NCBI GenBank assembly: GCA_934432885.1
Contig: CAKRYY010000017.1
Location: 1-56,957, forward strand
Source: an uncultured Lachnospiraceae bacterium
GTDB taxonomy: Bacteria > Bacillota > Clostridia > Lachnospirales > Lachnospiraceae
Length of the DNA stretch: 56,957 bases
Reading direction: 5' to 3'
The notes under the pieces are model-generated. The model was not told the origin of the DNA. It saw only the letters and a list, made by a program, of their open reading frames with translations, and ran no database searches. Of the stretch, positions 43,735 through 50,865 are shown one piece after another (the stretch's first letter is position 1; each line of letters begins with the position of its first letter). The translations under genes and the position numbers were made by a program.

Positions 43735-44781
43735 ATGAAAAAGAGACTGGCATTATCCCTTACTGCAGCCATGATTGTCGGCATGATGACGGGTTGCGGT
43801 TCAAATGCAGCACAGAGTGCAGAAACAGAAGCAGCCGCTGTAGAAACACAGGCAGAGACAGAAGCAGCTGCACAGGAGCAGGGCACTGAAGCGGCAGCAA
43901 CGGCAACAGATGGAACTACTTATAAAATTGGTGTGATTCAGCTTGTTGAGCATGCAGCACTGGATGCTTCCAACAAGGGCTTTGTAGATGCGCTGGATGC
44001 GGCGGGCATCTCTTATGAAATTGATCAGCAGAATGCGCAGGGCGATCAGTCTGCATGCCAGACCATCGCAGAAAAATTAGTAAATGATGGAAACGACTTA
44101 ATTCTTGCAATTGCAACACCTGCTGCACAGGCAGTTGCAGGTGCGACCTCTGATATTCCGATTCTGGTAACGGCAGTTACAGACCCGGCAGAATCCGGTC
44201 TTGTAGAATCTAACGAAGTTCCGGGCGGAAATGTATCCGGAACCTCCGATTTAACACCTGTAAAAGAGCAGATTGATTTACTTCTGCAGCTCCTTCCGGA
44301 GGCTAAAAAGGTTGGTATCCTTTACTGCTCCGCAGAGTCCAACTCTGTATTACAGGCAAATATGGCAGAAGAAGCCTGCAAGAATGTAGGACTTGAGTCC
44401 GAAGTATTTACAGTATCCAGCTCAAATGAAATTCAGCAGGTTGTAGAATCTATGGTTGGTAAGGTAGACGCGATTTACTGCCCGACAGATAATACGATTG
44501 CAGCCGGCATGGCAACGGTTTCTATGGTTGCAACAGATAATGGTATTCCGACAATCTGTGGCGAGGAAGGCATGGTAGAAGCAGGCGGCCTTGCGACCTA
44601 CGGAATCGACTACTATCAGCTTGGCTATATGGCAGGCGAGCAGGCAGTTGACATTCTTGTAAATGGTGCAGACATTTCCAAGATGCCGATTGGATACTTG
44701 AGTGCTGATAAGTGTGCACTGTCAACAAATCAGGAAACAGCGGATGCACTTGGCATTGATTTATCTGTTCTTGATAAATAA
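43735..44781 (+). CDS. ABC transporter substrate-binding lipoprotein (TrpX-like)
   Basis: A 348-residue lipoprotein of the PF04392-type family (often annotated tryptophan/tyrosine-binding, TrpX). The signal peptide ends at the lipobox MTGCG (Cys ~21), followed by an Ala/Glu-rich linker (TEAAAVETQAETEAAAQ). The mature part starts YKIGVIQLVEHAALD, typical for the family, and contains VTAVTDPAESGLV and GNVSGTSDL. The ligand is not determinable; aromatic amino acids are a guess from homologues. ATG 43735 with GTGAGGAG is chosen over the earlier frame start. It has a strong terminator after it, which lets the binding protein be made in excess. Confidence 0.92.
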   Translation: MKKRLALSLTAAMIVGMMTGCGSNAAQSAETEAAAVETQAETEAAAQEQGTEAAATATDGTTYKIGVIQLVEHAALDASNKGFVDALDAAGISYEIDQQNAQGDQSACQTIAEKLVNDGNDLILAIATPAAQAVAGATSDIPILVTAVTDPAESGLVESNEVPGGNVSGTSDLTPVKEQIDLLLQLLPEAKKVGILYCSAESNSVLQANMAEEACKNVGLESEVFTVSSSNEIQQVVESMVGKVDAIYCPTDNTIAAGMATVSMVATDNGIPTICGEEGMVEAGGLATYGIDYYQLGYMAGEQAVDILVNGADISKMPIGYLSADKCALSTNQETADALGIDLSVLDK

Positions 44782-44797
44782 AAATTGGAAAAATGAG

Positions 44798-44826
44798 AAC
44801 GGGCTCCTTTATGGGAGCCTGTTTTT
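44798..44826 (+). terminator. Terminator between the binding protein and permease genes
   Basis: ACGGGCTCC pairs with GGGAGCCTGT (44799-44822), loop TTTAT, and ends in TTTTT. It would make transcription into the permease partial. Confidence 0.85.
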
Positions 44827-44880
44827 GTGTAATAGAAAAGCTTTTACATGAGCAGAGAGTTTGCTGGCAGACTCTTTTTC
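44822..44880 (+). repeat. Degenerate copy of the palindrome-hairpin module
   Basis: TTTTTGTGTAATAG (44822-44835) and TTACAT (44844-44849) match the ends of the palindrome at 7006-7051. GCAGAGAGTTTGC-TG-GCAGACTCTTTTT (44852-44879) matches the hairpin at 7106-7132. Both occur directly after a terminator. The T-rich end may act as a second terminator. Confidence 0.6.
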
Positions 44881-44891
44881 TTTTTTTGCAC

Positions 44892-44920
44892 TTGCATGAA
44901 AGCGATAAAGTCAGTAAAAT
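44892..44920 (+). promoter_or_regulatory. Candidate internal promoter for permease and ATPase
   Basis: TTGCAT (44892-44897), 17 bases, TAAAAT (44915-44920), 36 bases before the permease start. Following two hairpin-T structures, it would give the membrane components their own transcription. Confidence 0.45.
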
Positions 44921-44955
44921 AAAGTTTATATGAAATGTGACTGGAGGATGAAAGG

Positions 44956-45879
44956 ATGAACATATCCGGAATTATGCTTGCGATGCAGGGCGCTGTTTCG
45001 CAGGGCGTACTATGGGGCATTATGGTGCTTGGCGTTTACATCACGTATAAGATTTTGGACATTGCAGACTTGACAGTAGACGGAAGCTTTGCGCTTGGCG
45101 GCTGTATCTGTGCGGTGCTTGTAGTGGACAAGGGAATGGATCCGCTGCTTGCCCTGGTGATTTCTACACTGGCAGGTATGCTGGCTGGTGCCGTAACGGG
45201 ACTTTTACATACGCTTTTTGACATTCCTGCAATTCTGGCAGGTATTTTGACGCAGATTGGGCTTTGGTCCATCAATCTGAGAATTATGGGAAAGAGTAAT
45301 GTGCCGCTTTTAAAGGTAGACACGATTTTTTCCAGAATCGTAGAATGGTTTAACTTAAGGCAGACGATGGTTTCCCTCGTAATCGGTATTTTAATCGGTG
45401 TTCTCGTAATCGTATTTTTATACTGGCTGTTCGGTACGGAAATCGGCTGTGCACTGCGTGCCACAGGAAATAATGAGGATATGGTGCGCGCGCTCGGCAT
45501 TGACGCAAAGATGGCAAAGCTGCTTGCGCTTACTATAAGCAATGGTCTTGTAGGACTGTCCGGCGGTCTTGTCTGCCAGAGCCAGAAATACGCGGACATC
45601 GGCATGGGAACCGGCGCGATTGTCATTGGTCTTGCGGCAATTGTAATCGGCGATGTTCTGATGGGAAAATTAAAATCCTTTGGTAGCAAGCTGGCAAGCG
45701 CTGTTATCGGCTCCGTTGTATATTTCCTGATTCGTGCGATTGTACTGCAGCTTGGTATGGATGCAAACGACATGAAGCTGCTTTCCGCAGTTATCGTAGC
45801 ATTAGCCCTCTGTATTCCGGTAGCGGTCGGAAAATGGAGAATATGGAAAGCTTATTCTGAGGAGGGACCGACATGCTGA
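44956..45879 (+). CDS. ABC transporter permease (TrpY-like)
   Basis: A 307-residue integral membrane protein of the branched-chain-amino-acid/TrpY type permease family with about eight hydrophobic segments. Features are the ITYKILDIADLTVDGSFALGG start, common to the family, and RATGNNEDMVRALGI as the cytoplasmic coupling loop. GGAGGATGAAAGG precedes the ATG. Its end overlaps the ATPase start by seven bases. Confidence 0.92.
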   Translation: MNISGIMLAMQGAVSQGVLWGIMVLGVYITYKILDIADLTVDGSFALGGCICAVLVVDKGMDPLLALVISTLAGMLAGAVTGLLHTLFDIPAILAGILTQIGLWSINLRIMGKSNVPLLKVDTIFSRIVEWFNLRQTMVSLVIGILIGVLVIVFLYWLFGTEIGCALRATGNNEDMVRALGIDAKMAKLLALTISNGLVGLSGGLVCQSQKYADIGMGTGAIVIGLAAIVIGDVLMGKLKSFGSKLASAVIGSVVYFLIRAIVLQLGMDANDMKLLSAVIVALALCIPVAVGKWRIWKAYSEEGPTC

Positions 45880-46667
45880 AGGTAAATAATGTATACAAAA
45901 CATTTAACAAAGGGACAATCAATGAGAAAAAAGCGCTCTGTGGGCTTGATCTGCAATTAAATCCCGGTGACTTTGTAACGATTATCGGAGGAAACGGAGC
46001 GGGTAAGTCAACGCTTTTAAATATGATTGCGGGCGTATATCCGATCGACAACGGCAGAATAGAGATTGATGGAATCAATATTTCCAGGCAGCCGGAGCAT
46101 GAGCGTGCAAAATATATCGGCAGGGTATTTCAGGACCCTATGCGTGGAACTGCGGCAGGAATGGAGATTCAGGAAAATCTTGCACTTGCTTACCGCAGAG
46201 GGGCAAAGAGAACCTTGAAGTGGGGCATTACCAAAAAGGAAAAAGAGATGTATGGAGAAAAGTTAAAGATTTTAAATCTTGGACTGGAATCCAGAATGAC
46301 CTCTAAGGTTGGACTGTTATCAGGAGGGCAGCGACAGGCGCTTACACTGCTTATGGCAACGCTGATTGACCCGAAGCTGCTTTTGCTGGACGAACATACG
46401 GCTGCACTTGACCCAAAGACTGCAAGGACGGTTTTGGAGCTGACAGAAAAGATTATTGACGACAGTCATTTGACAGCACTGATGGTAACGCACAATATGA
46501 AGGATGCGATTCGTCTGGGAAATCGTCTGATTATGATGCACGAGGGCAGGATTATTTACGATGTTGCAGGAGAGGAAAAGAAAAACCTCCATGTTTCCGA
46601 TCTGCTTGCCAAGTTTGAAGAAGCCAGCGGCGGTGAATTTGCAAATGACAGAATGATTCTTTCCTGA
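45873..46667 (+). CDS. ABC transporter ATP-binding protein (TrpZ-like)
   Basis: A 264-residue ABC ATPase: Walker A GGNGAGKSTLL (about 38-48), signature LSGGQRQAL, Walker B KLLLLDEHTAALD (His in place of the usual Pro, as in this family) and H-loop VTHNMKDA. With the permease it completes the importer that starts with the lipoprotein at 43735. GAGGAGGG lies in the permease end. Confidence 0.94.
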   Translation: MLKVNNVYKTFNKGTINEKKALCGLDLQLNPGDFVTIIGGNGAGKSTLLNMIAGVYPIDNGRIEIDGINISRQPEHERAKYIGRVFQDPMRGTAAGMEIQENLALAYRRGAKRTLKWGITKKEKEMYGEKLKILNLGLESRMTSKVGLLSGGQRQALTLLMATLIDPKLLLLDEHTAALDPKTARTVLELTEKIIDDSHLTALMVTHNMKDAIRLGNRLIMMHEGRIIYDVAGEEKKNLHVSDLLAKFEEASGGEFANDRMILS

Positions 46668-46831
46668 CAAATTTCGGTAAAGCTGCTGTAAATTTGATAA
46701 AATAATTCAAAAACACTGGATTTTTTGGCGCAGATATGAGAAAATAATAGCTGCGATTAGGACAGGAGCCCGTATGTCTTTTGGCGGGTGCCTGTTAGAA
46801 TAATAATCTACATATTGAAAGGAGTTTTCAC
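46668..46831. promoter_or_regulatory. Leader region of the NifU-like/GGGtGRT operon
   Basis: This 164-base gap holds a CAAATTT/AAATTTG dyad (46668-46674, 46690-46696), a CGCAG/CTGCG stem (46729-46755) and a larger stem ACAGG...CCTGT (46762-46795) with an inner GCCCG/CGGGT pairing. None is followed by a T run. Possible -35 elements are TTGATA (46694-46699) and TTGGCG (46725-46730), but no convincing -10 partner is certain. The tandem hairpins suggest a structured leader. Confidence 0.4.
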
Positions 46832-47536
46832 ATGATTTATTCAAAAGAAGTGGAAGAAATGTGTACCGTAGCACAGGGCGTTCATCATGGCTGTGCTCCT
46901 ATCCCGGAAGAAGCAAAATGGGTTCAGGCAAAAAAAGTAGAAGACATTTCCGGTCTGACACATGGTGTTGGCTGGTGTGCACCACAGCAGGGTGCCTGCA
47001 AGCTGACTCTGAATGTTAAGGAAGGCATTATTCAGGAAGCACTGGTAGAGACCATTGGCTGCTCCGGTATGACACATTCCGCTGCTATGGCATCTGAGAT
47101 CTTACCGGGTCTTACTGTTATGGAAGCGTTGAATACAGACCTTGTATGTGATGCAATCAATACAGCAATGAGAGAACTGTTCCTTCAGATCGTTTATGGA
47201 CGTACACAGTCCGCTTTCTCTGAAGAAGGACTTCCGATTGGCGCTGGTCTTGAAGACCTTGGAAAAGGACTTCGTTCTCAGGTTGGTACAATGTACGGTA
47301 CCTTAAAGAAAGGTCCTCGTTACCTTGAGATGGCAGAAGGCTATGTAACAGGTATCGCACTGGATGCAGATGACCAGATTATCGGCTACAAGTTCGTAAG
47401 CCTTGGCAAGATGACAGACTTCATCAAAAAAGGTGATGACCCGAATACTGCTTATGAGAAGGCAAGCGGACAGTATGGACGTGTAGACGATGCGGTTAAG
47501 ATTATTGACCCCAGAACAGACGCTGAAGTGAAATAG
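46832..47536 (+). CDS. NifU/IscU-like scaffold-type protein paired with GGGtGRT
   Basis: A 234-residue protein related to the iron-sulfur scaffold IscU/NifU N-domain. The shared core is CKLTLNVKEGIIQEALVETIGCSG, with Cys56 and Cys77 at the two first scaffold Cys positions and extra Cys at 11, 21, 49 and 106 (GVGWCAPQQGAC). The second half (from about 115) is specific to this group. Such proteins are annotated as Fe-S assembly scaffold, but they are always next to a GGGtGRT protein and their true role is unknown. A strong GAAAGGAG site precedes the ATG, and codon choice appears optimised, which suggests high expression. No SufBCD or NifS is nearby. Confidence 0.85.
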   Translation: MIYSKEVEEMCTVAQGVHHGCAPIPEEAKWVQAKKVEDISGLTHGVGWCAPQQGACKLTLNVKEGIIQEALVETIGCSGMTHSAAMASEILPGLTVMEALNTDLVCDAINTAMRELFLQIVYGRTQSAFSEEGLPIGAGLEDLGKGLRSQVGTMYGTLKKGPRYLEMAEGYVTGIALDADDQIIGYKFVSLGKMTDFIKKGDDPNTAYEKASGQYGRVDDAVKIIDPRTDAEVK

Positions 47537-47556
47537 AGAAGAGGAGGACAAGGATA

Positions 47557-48567
47557 ATGGCTTTATTTGAATCATATGAAAGACGAATTGATAAGATCAA
47601 TTCCGTATTAAATAGCTATGGAATCGCTTCTCTTGAGGAAGCTGAAAAGATTACCAAAGACGCAGGCCTGGATGTTTACGATCAGGTAAAGAAGATTCAG
47701 CCGATCTGCTTTGAAAATGCTTGCTGGGCATACACTGTAGGCGCTGCAATCGCAATCAAGAAGGGCTGCAGAAAGGCTGCTGATGCAGCGGCTGCAATCG
47801 GTGAAGGACTTCAGGCTTTCTGTATTCCTGGTTCCGTTGCTGATACCCGTAAGGTAGGTCTTGGACATGGCAACCTTGGCAAGATGCTTCTGGAAGAGGA
47901 TACAGACTGCTTCGCATTCCTTGCAGGACATGAATCTTTTGCAGCAGCAGAAGGTGCAATCGGTATCGCTGAGAAGGCAAACAAGGTTCGTAAGAAACCA
48001 CTTCGTGTTATCTTAAATGGTCTTGGAAAAGATGCTGCTCTGATTATTTCCCGTATCAACGGCTTTACATTTGTAGAGACAGAGTATGATCCTTATACAA
48101 ACGAAGTAAAGGAAGTATATAGAAAATCCTACTCCGAAGGACTTCGTGCAAAGGTTAACTGCTATGGTGCAAACTCCGTTCCGGAAGGTGTTGCAATCAT
48201 GTGGAAAGAGAATGTAGATGTATCTATCACAGGTAACTCTACCAACCCTACAAGATTCCAGCATCCGGTAGCAGGTACCTATAAGAAAGAAAGAACAGAA
48301 GCAGGAAAGAAATACTTCTCTGTAGCATCTGGTGGTGGTACAGGACGTACACTGCATCCTGATAATATGGCTGCTGGCCCGGCTTCTTATGGCTTTACAG
48401 ATACTCTTGGACGTATGCACTCTGATGCACAGTTCGCAGGTTCTTCTTCCGTTCCGGCTCACGTAGAGATGATGGGCCTGATTGGTATGGGTAACAACCC
48501 GATGGTTGGCGCTACTGTTGCAGTAGCAGTTTCCATCGAGGAAGCAGCAACCGCTGGTAAGTTCTAA
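47557..48567 (+). CDS. GGGtGRT family protein of unknown function
   Basis: A 336-residue protein named after its motif GGGTGRT (residues 259-265, within ASGGGTGRTLHPDNMA). Other conserved-looking blocks are IQPICFENACWAYTVGAAIAIKKGC (Cys51, Cys56, Cys71), GLGHGNLGKMLLEE, FLAGHESFAAAEG and LNGLGKDAALIISRI. The many Gly and the GHGN/GHES motifs suggest nucleotide- or cofactor-binding, but no function is established. It begins 20 bases after the NifU-like gene with AGAGGAGGAC, so both are translated from one message. Two strong terminators follow. No signal peptide. Confidence 0.88.
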   Translation: MALFESYERRIDKINSVLNSYGIASLEEAEKITKDAGLDVYDQVKKIQPICFENACWAYTVGAAIAIKKGCRKAADAAAAIGEGLQAFCIPGSVADTRKVGLGHGNLGKMLLEEDTDCFAFLAGHESFAAAEGAIGIAEKANKVRKKPLRVILNGLGKDAALIISRINGFTFVETEYDPYTNEVKEVYRKSYSEGLRAKVNCYGANSVPEGVAIMWKENVDVSITGNSTNPTRFQHPVAGTYKKERTEAGKKYFSVASGGGTGRTLHPDNMAAGPASYGFTDTLGRMHSDAQFAGSSSVPAHVEMMGLIGMGNNPMVGATVAVAVSIEEAATAGKF

Positions 48568-48610
48568 GATAGCTTTTTCAATATAAGTATATATAAGCTA
48601 AGAGCAGATA

Positions 48611-48646
48611 AAACGCCATAATTCTTTTGAATTGTGGCGTTTTTGT
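48611..48646 (+). terminator. Terminator of the GGGtGRT operon
   Basis: A 14-base stem AAACGCCATAATTC (48611-48624) with GAATTGTGGCGTTT (48629-48642), one G-T pair, loop TTTT, T run after it. One of the strongest in the window. Confidence 0.92.
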
Positions 48647-48686
48647 ATGCGGTATATAGTTTACTTAATTTTATAACAAAACAGAT

Positions 48687-48717
48687 AAGCAGCCGAAATC
48701 ACTCCGGCTGCTTTTTT
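48687..48717 (+). terminator. Second terminator
   Basis: AAGCAGCCG (48687-48695) pairs with CGGCTGCTT (48705-48713) and is followed by TTTTTT. Between the two terminators lie 40 bases without a gene. Two in series support heavy transcription of the operon upstream. Confidence 0.85.
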
Positions 48718-48835
48718 GCATGTTATAGCCGGATTTTGCATCTTATCTACGCCTCCTTGAAAGAAGCCAGCCAGATTATTTATAATGCTCTTGTTGTGAA
48801 ATCAGGGACTGCACAGATAGTCTAATGGAGTTTAT

Positions 48836-49171
48836 ATGGGACATTTTACACGGAAAAGGCTGATTGTACTGCTTATGATTCTGACAGTGATTTTATTGCT
48901 TCATAAATGCAGTGAAAGCCTTACAACCAGCTATAACTATACCTCGCCGGAGGGAAGCAATACCATCATTGTAAAATATGACCTGGCATCCCGCCCGACC
49001 ATATATAAAAAAAGGCTTTTCTACCAGCAGAAGATATGGGATTATCCGGGACATGGGTTTAATGAAACAGTGGTTTTTAATGTAGAATGGCTTTCAGAGG
49101 ATGAAATTAGATTTTTTTATCTGGGCTATCACGATCCTGATGATGATTACGTGGTTTCTATACCGAAATAA
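48836..49171 (+). CDS. Small membrane-anchored protein, DUF5412-like
   Basis: A 111-residue protein with an N-terminal hydrophobic segment (residues 8-23, KRLIVLLMILTVILLLHKC) and a small beta-rich domain (TSPEGSNTIIVKY, FNVEWLSEDEIRFFYLG). The order resembles DUF5412-type proteins of Firmicutes, judged from memory. Cys25 is too far from a lipobox consensus to claim a lipoprotein. Ribosome binding is weak (TGGAG, about nine bases upstream). Confidence 0.65.
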   Translation: MGHFTRKRLIVLLMILTVILLLHKCSESLTTSYNYTSPEGSNTIIVKYDLASRPTIYKKRLFYQQKIWDYPGHGFNETVVFNVEWLSEDEIRFFYLGYHDPDDDYVVSIPK

Positions 49172-49426
49172 CAAAATGCGGACAGAGCCTGCAAAAAGAA
49201 TAAGGAGAGAAAAAATAATCTGTATGACTGGCAAAGCTTCCAGATTTGGAAACGAAAAGAATGGCTTGCATTTCTTGAACGGAAAACCGGTATTAAATGC
49301 AGTAACTAGCGGCTGGGAAATTCATCCTTCTTTCATTGTTTGAACACAGTTTTTACACAAAAATCAGGTATCCTCTTTTTATCAGGTAAGTGCGACGCTA
49401 TAAAAAGTAAAGAGAGGTGCTTGGAA
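49172..49426. other. 255-base gap between the DUF5412-like gene and the Pro-rich lipoprotein
   Basis: A 39-codon frame (49224-49343) with AAGGAGAG 15 bases upstream crosses it, but it has no recognisable protein character. Just before the lipoprotein there is TTGAAC (49340-49345), without a matching -10. No stable terminator is seen. It may be degraded coding sequence. Confidence 0.5.
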
Positions 49427-50083
49427 ATGAAAAGAAAATGGGTTACTGCAATGTATCTGTCGATGCTGCTGCCAATGCTTATGACAGGTGGATGCGGAAA
49501 AGACACAAATGGAGAGAGCGCAGCGGGCGCTGTGGGAAACGTGCCGGATGTGGTGCAGGCAGCGGAAACGACAGAAGCATCCGAAGAAAAGGAGAAGCCC
49601 CAAAAAACAGCTCCACAGGAAGATGGAAGCCGTTTCATGATGCAGGTTGACTCTGTGGAGGATTCTGTTATTACCGGTAAAAAAGCAGAAATGCCAAAAC
49701 CGCCGGAGGATGGTAAAGGAGGCAGACCTCCAAAGGATGGGAATGATAAGCAGGGACCGGGTGGACCGGAGGGCAAAGCTCCTGATGGAGAAAAGCCCGA
49801 TGGCGATAAACCTGACGCAGAAAAGCCAGATGAGGGTACGCCAAAGGAGAGACCTGAGGGAGAAGCCATGCCTGAAATGGGTAGTGGAGAGAGTGTCAGC
49901 ATTACAGTGACAGATGAAACAAAGATTTTGAAGGGCGGACCAGAAAATCAGACAGAGGCTGCACTTTCAGATATAAAGGAAGGCATGCGGATAGAGGTAG
50001 TGCTTGGCGAAGAAGATGTGGTAACGGAAATTCATATCATGGAGGAACCGCAGGAACAGACAGCCGATAATTCAGAAAGTTAA
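49427..50083 (+). CDS. Proline/aspartate-rich lipoprotein with DUF5666-like C-terminus
   Basis: A 218-residue lipoprotein: signal peptide ending MTGGC (Cys ~21), an Ala/Glu linker, and a long Pro/Gly/Lys/Asp-rich segment with short repeats of the type EKPDGDKPDAEKPDEG. The C-terminal 70 residues (SVSITVTDETKIL, LSDIKEGMRIEVVLGEEDVVTEIHI) look like a DUF5666-type beta-barrel. The low-complexity segment should be unfolded and extend through the wall. ATG 49427 follows AGAGAGG; a longer frame to 49340 is not supported. Role unknown. Confidence 0.78.
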   Translation: MKRKWVTAMYLSMLLPMLMTGGCGKDTNGESAAGAVGNVPDVVQAAETTEASEEKEKPQKTAPQEDGSRFMMQVDSVEDSVITGKKAEMPKPPEDGKGGRPPKDGNDKQGPGGPEGKAPDGEKPDGDKPDAEKPDEGTPKERPEGEAMPEMGSGESVSITVTDETKILKGGPENQTEAALSDIKEGMRIEVVLGEEDVVTEIHIMEEPQEQTADNSES

Positions 50084-50099
50084 ATGATAGAGTAATATG

Positions 50100-50144
50100 A
50101 AAATGACATGTAAGCGGATAAAATTGCCGTTTGCATGTCATTTT
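50100..50144. terminator. Bidirectional terminator between convergent lipoprotein genes
   Basis: AAAATGACATG (50100-50110) pairs with CATGTCATTTT (50134-50144), with GCGG/CCGT pairing inside. It has A and T flanks in both directions. Confidence 0.8.
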
Positions 50145-50171
50145 AGTATGTTTGTATATAGTTTGTGAAGC

Positions 50172-50696
50172 TCAGCCGACAGCATCCTCGGATTCTGTTG
50201 CCGTTGGAGTGCTTTCTTCCTCGTCGCCTTCATGGATGATGGTAATGGATTCATCTTCAGGAAGCTCTCCCTGCAAAATGGTGCTGATATAATCGAGCCG
50301 CTTAAAAGCACGGCTGTAGTATTCAAGAGCGGCATTTACAATCTGTGGGTCATATTCGCCCTCTTCATCAAATGCCTGATGATAAAGAGCTACAGATTTG
50401 GAAAGGTTTGCGCTGGCATCGTCAGCAAGCTCCTCAATGTTTGCAAATTGTTCAGGTACGGGAAGATTTCCCATTTCTGCAAAAGCTGCGTCCATTTCAT
50501 CAAGATAACCAAGCAGCTCCTGCGTGCGTGTGTCGGAATCAAGGTCGATATTATCAATAGATGTAACAAGCTCCTCTATATGGTTGGTAAAGTCAGTCAT
50601 ATCGGATTTATATTGAATAAGCGCATTCTCTGTTTTGCCGCAGCCGGTCAGTGTGACAAACAGAAAAAATACTGCAAAAAAAAGTGCTTTTTTCAC
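50172..50696 (-). CDS. Small helical lipoprotein
   Basis: A 174-residue lipoprotein with signal peptide and lipobox LTGCGK (Cys ~19). The mature part is helical (IQYKSDMTDFTNHIEELVTS, LLGYLDEMDAAFAEMG, ALEYYSRAFKRLDYIS) and ends in an acidic tail. It is like other cell-surface four-helix lipoproteins of unknown function in Clostridia. The start is GTG 50696 with a strong AGGAGG. TATAAT-like bases on the minus strand lie near 50732-50737. It is divergent from the methionine synthase. Confidence 0.82.
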   Translation of the reverse strand: MKKALFFAVFFLFVTLTGCGKTENALIQYKSDMTDFTNHIEELVTSIDNIDLDSDTRTQELLGYLDEMDAAFAEMGNLPVPEQFANIEELADDASANLSKSVALYHQAFDEEGEYDPQIVNAALEYYSRAFKRLDYISTILQGELPEDESITIIHEGDEEESTPTATESEDAVG

Positions 50697-50783
50697 AAAG
50701 AATTCCTCCTGTATCAGAATACAAAAATCTTATTATAATTTACCACATTCAGGAAAGGAAGGCAATCTGCCTGTAAAAATAAA

Positions 50784-50812
50784 TTGAGAAAAACAGGGAA
50801 GCATGCTATCAT
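50784..50812 (+). promoter_or_regulatory. Promoter of the metH-ilvBN unit
   Basis: TTGAGA (50784-50789), 17 bases, TATCAT (50807-50812). AAGCATG (50799-50805) and its inverted copy CATGCTT (50845-50851) bracket the -10 and leader and could be a regulatory dyad. No cobalamin or SAM riboswitch is seen. Confidence 0.6.
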
Positions 50813-50865
50813 ATACAGTATGTGAAATTATATGTGCAAGCATACATGCTTTGGAAGGATGAAAC

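Noticed and set aside
48634..48825. 63-codon frame after the GGGtGRT gene
   Set aside because: It starts inside a terminator stem and runs through a second one.
49224..49343. 39-codon frame with AAGGAGAG upstream
   Set aside because: The spacing of 15 bases is poor and the product is not recognisable; possibly decayed coding DNA.
50697..50865. Cobalamin or SAM riboswitch before methionine synthase
   Set aside because: The gap is too short after the promoter and lacks the conserved cores.
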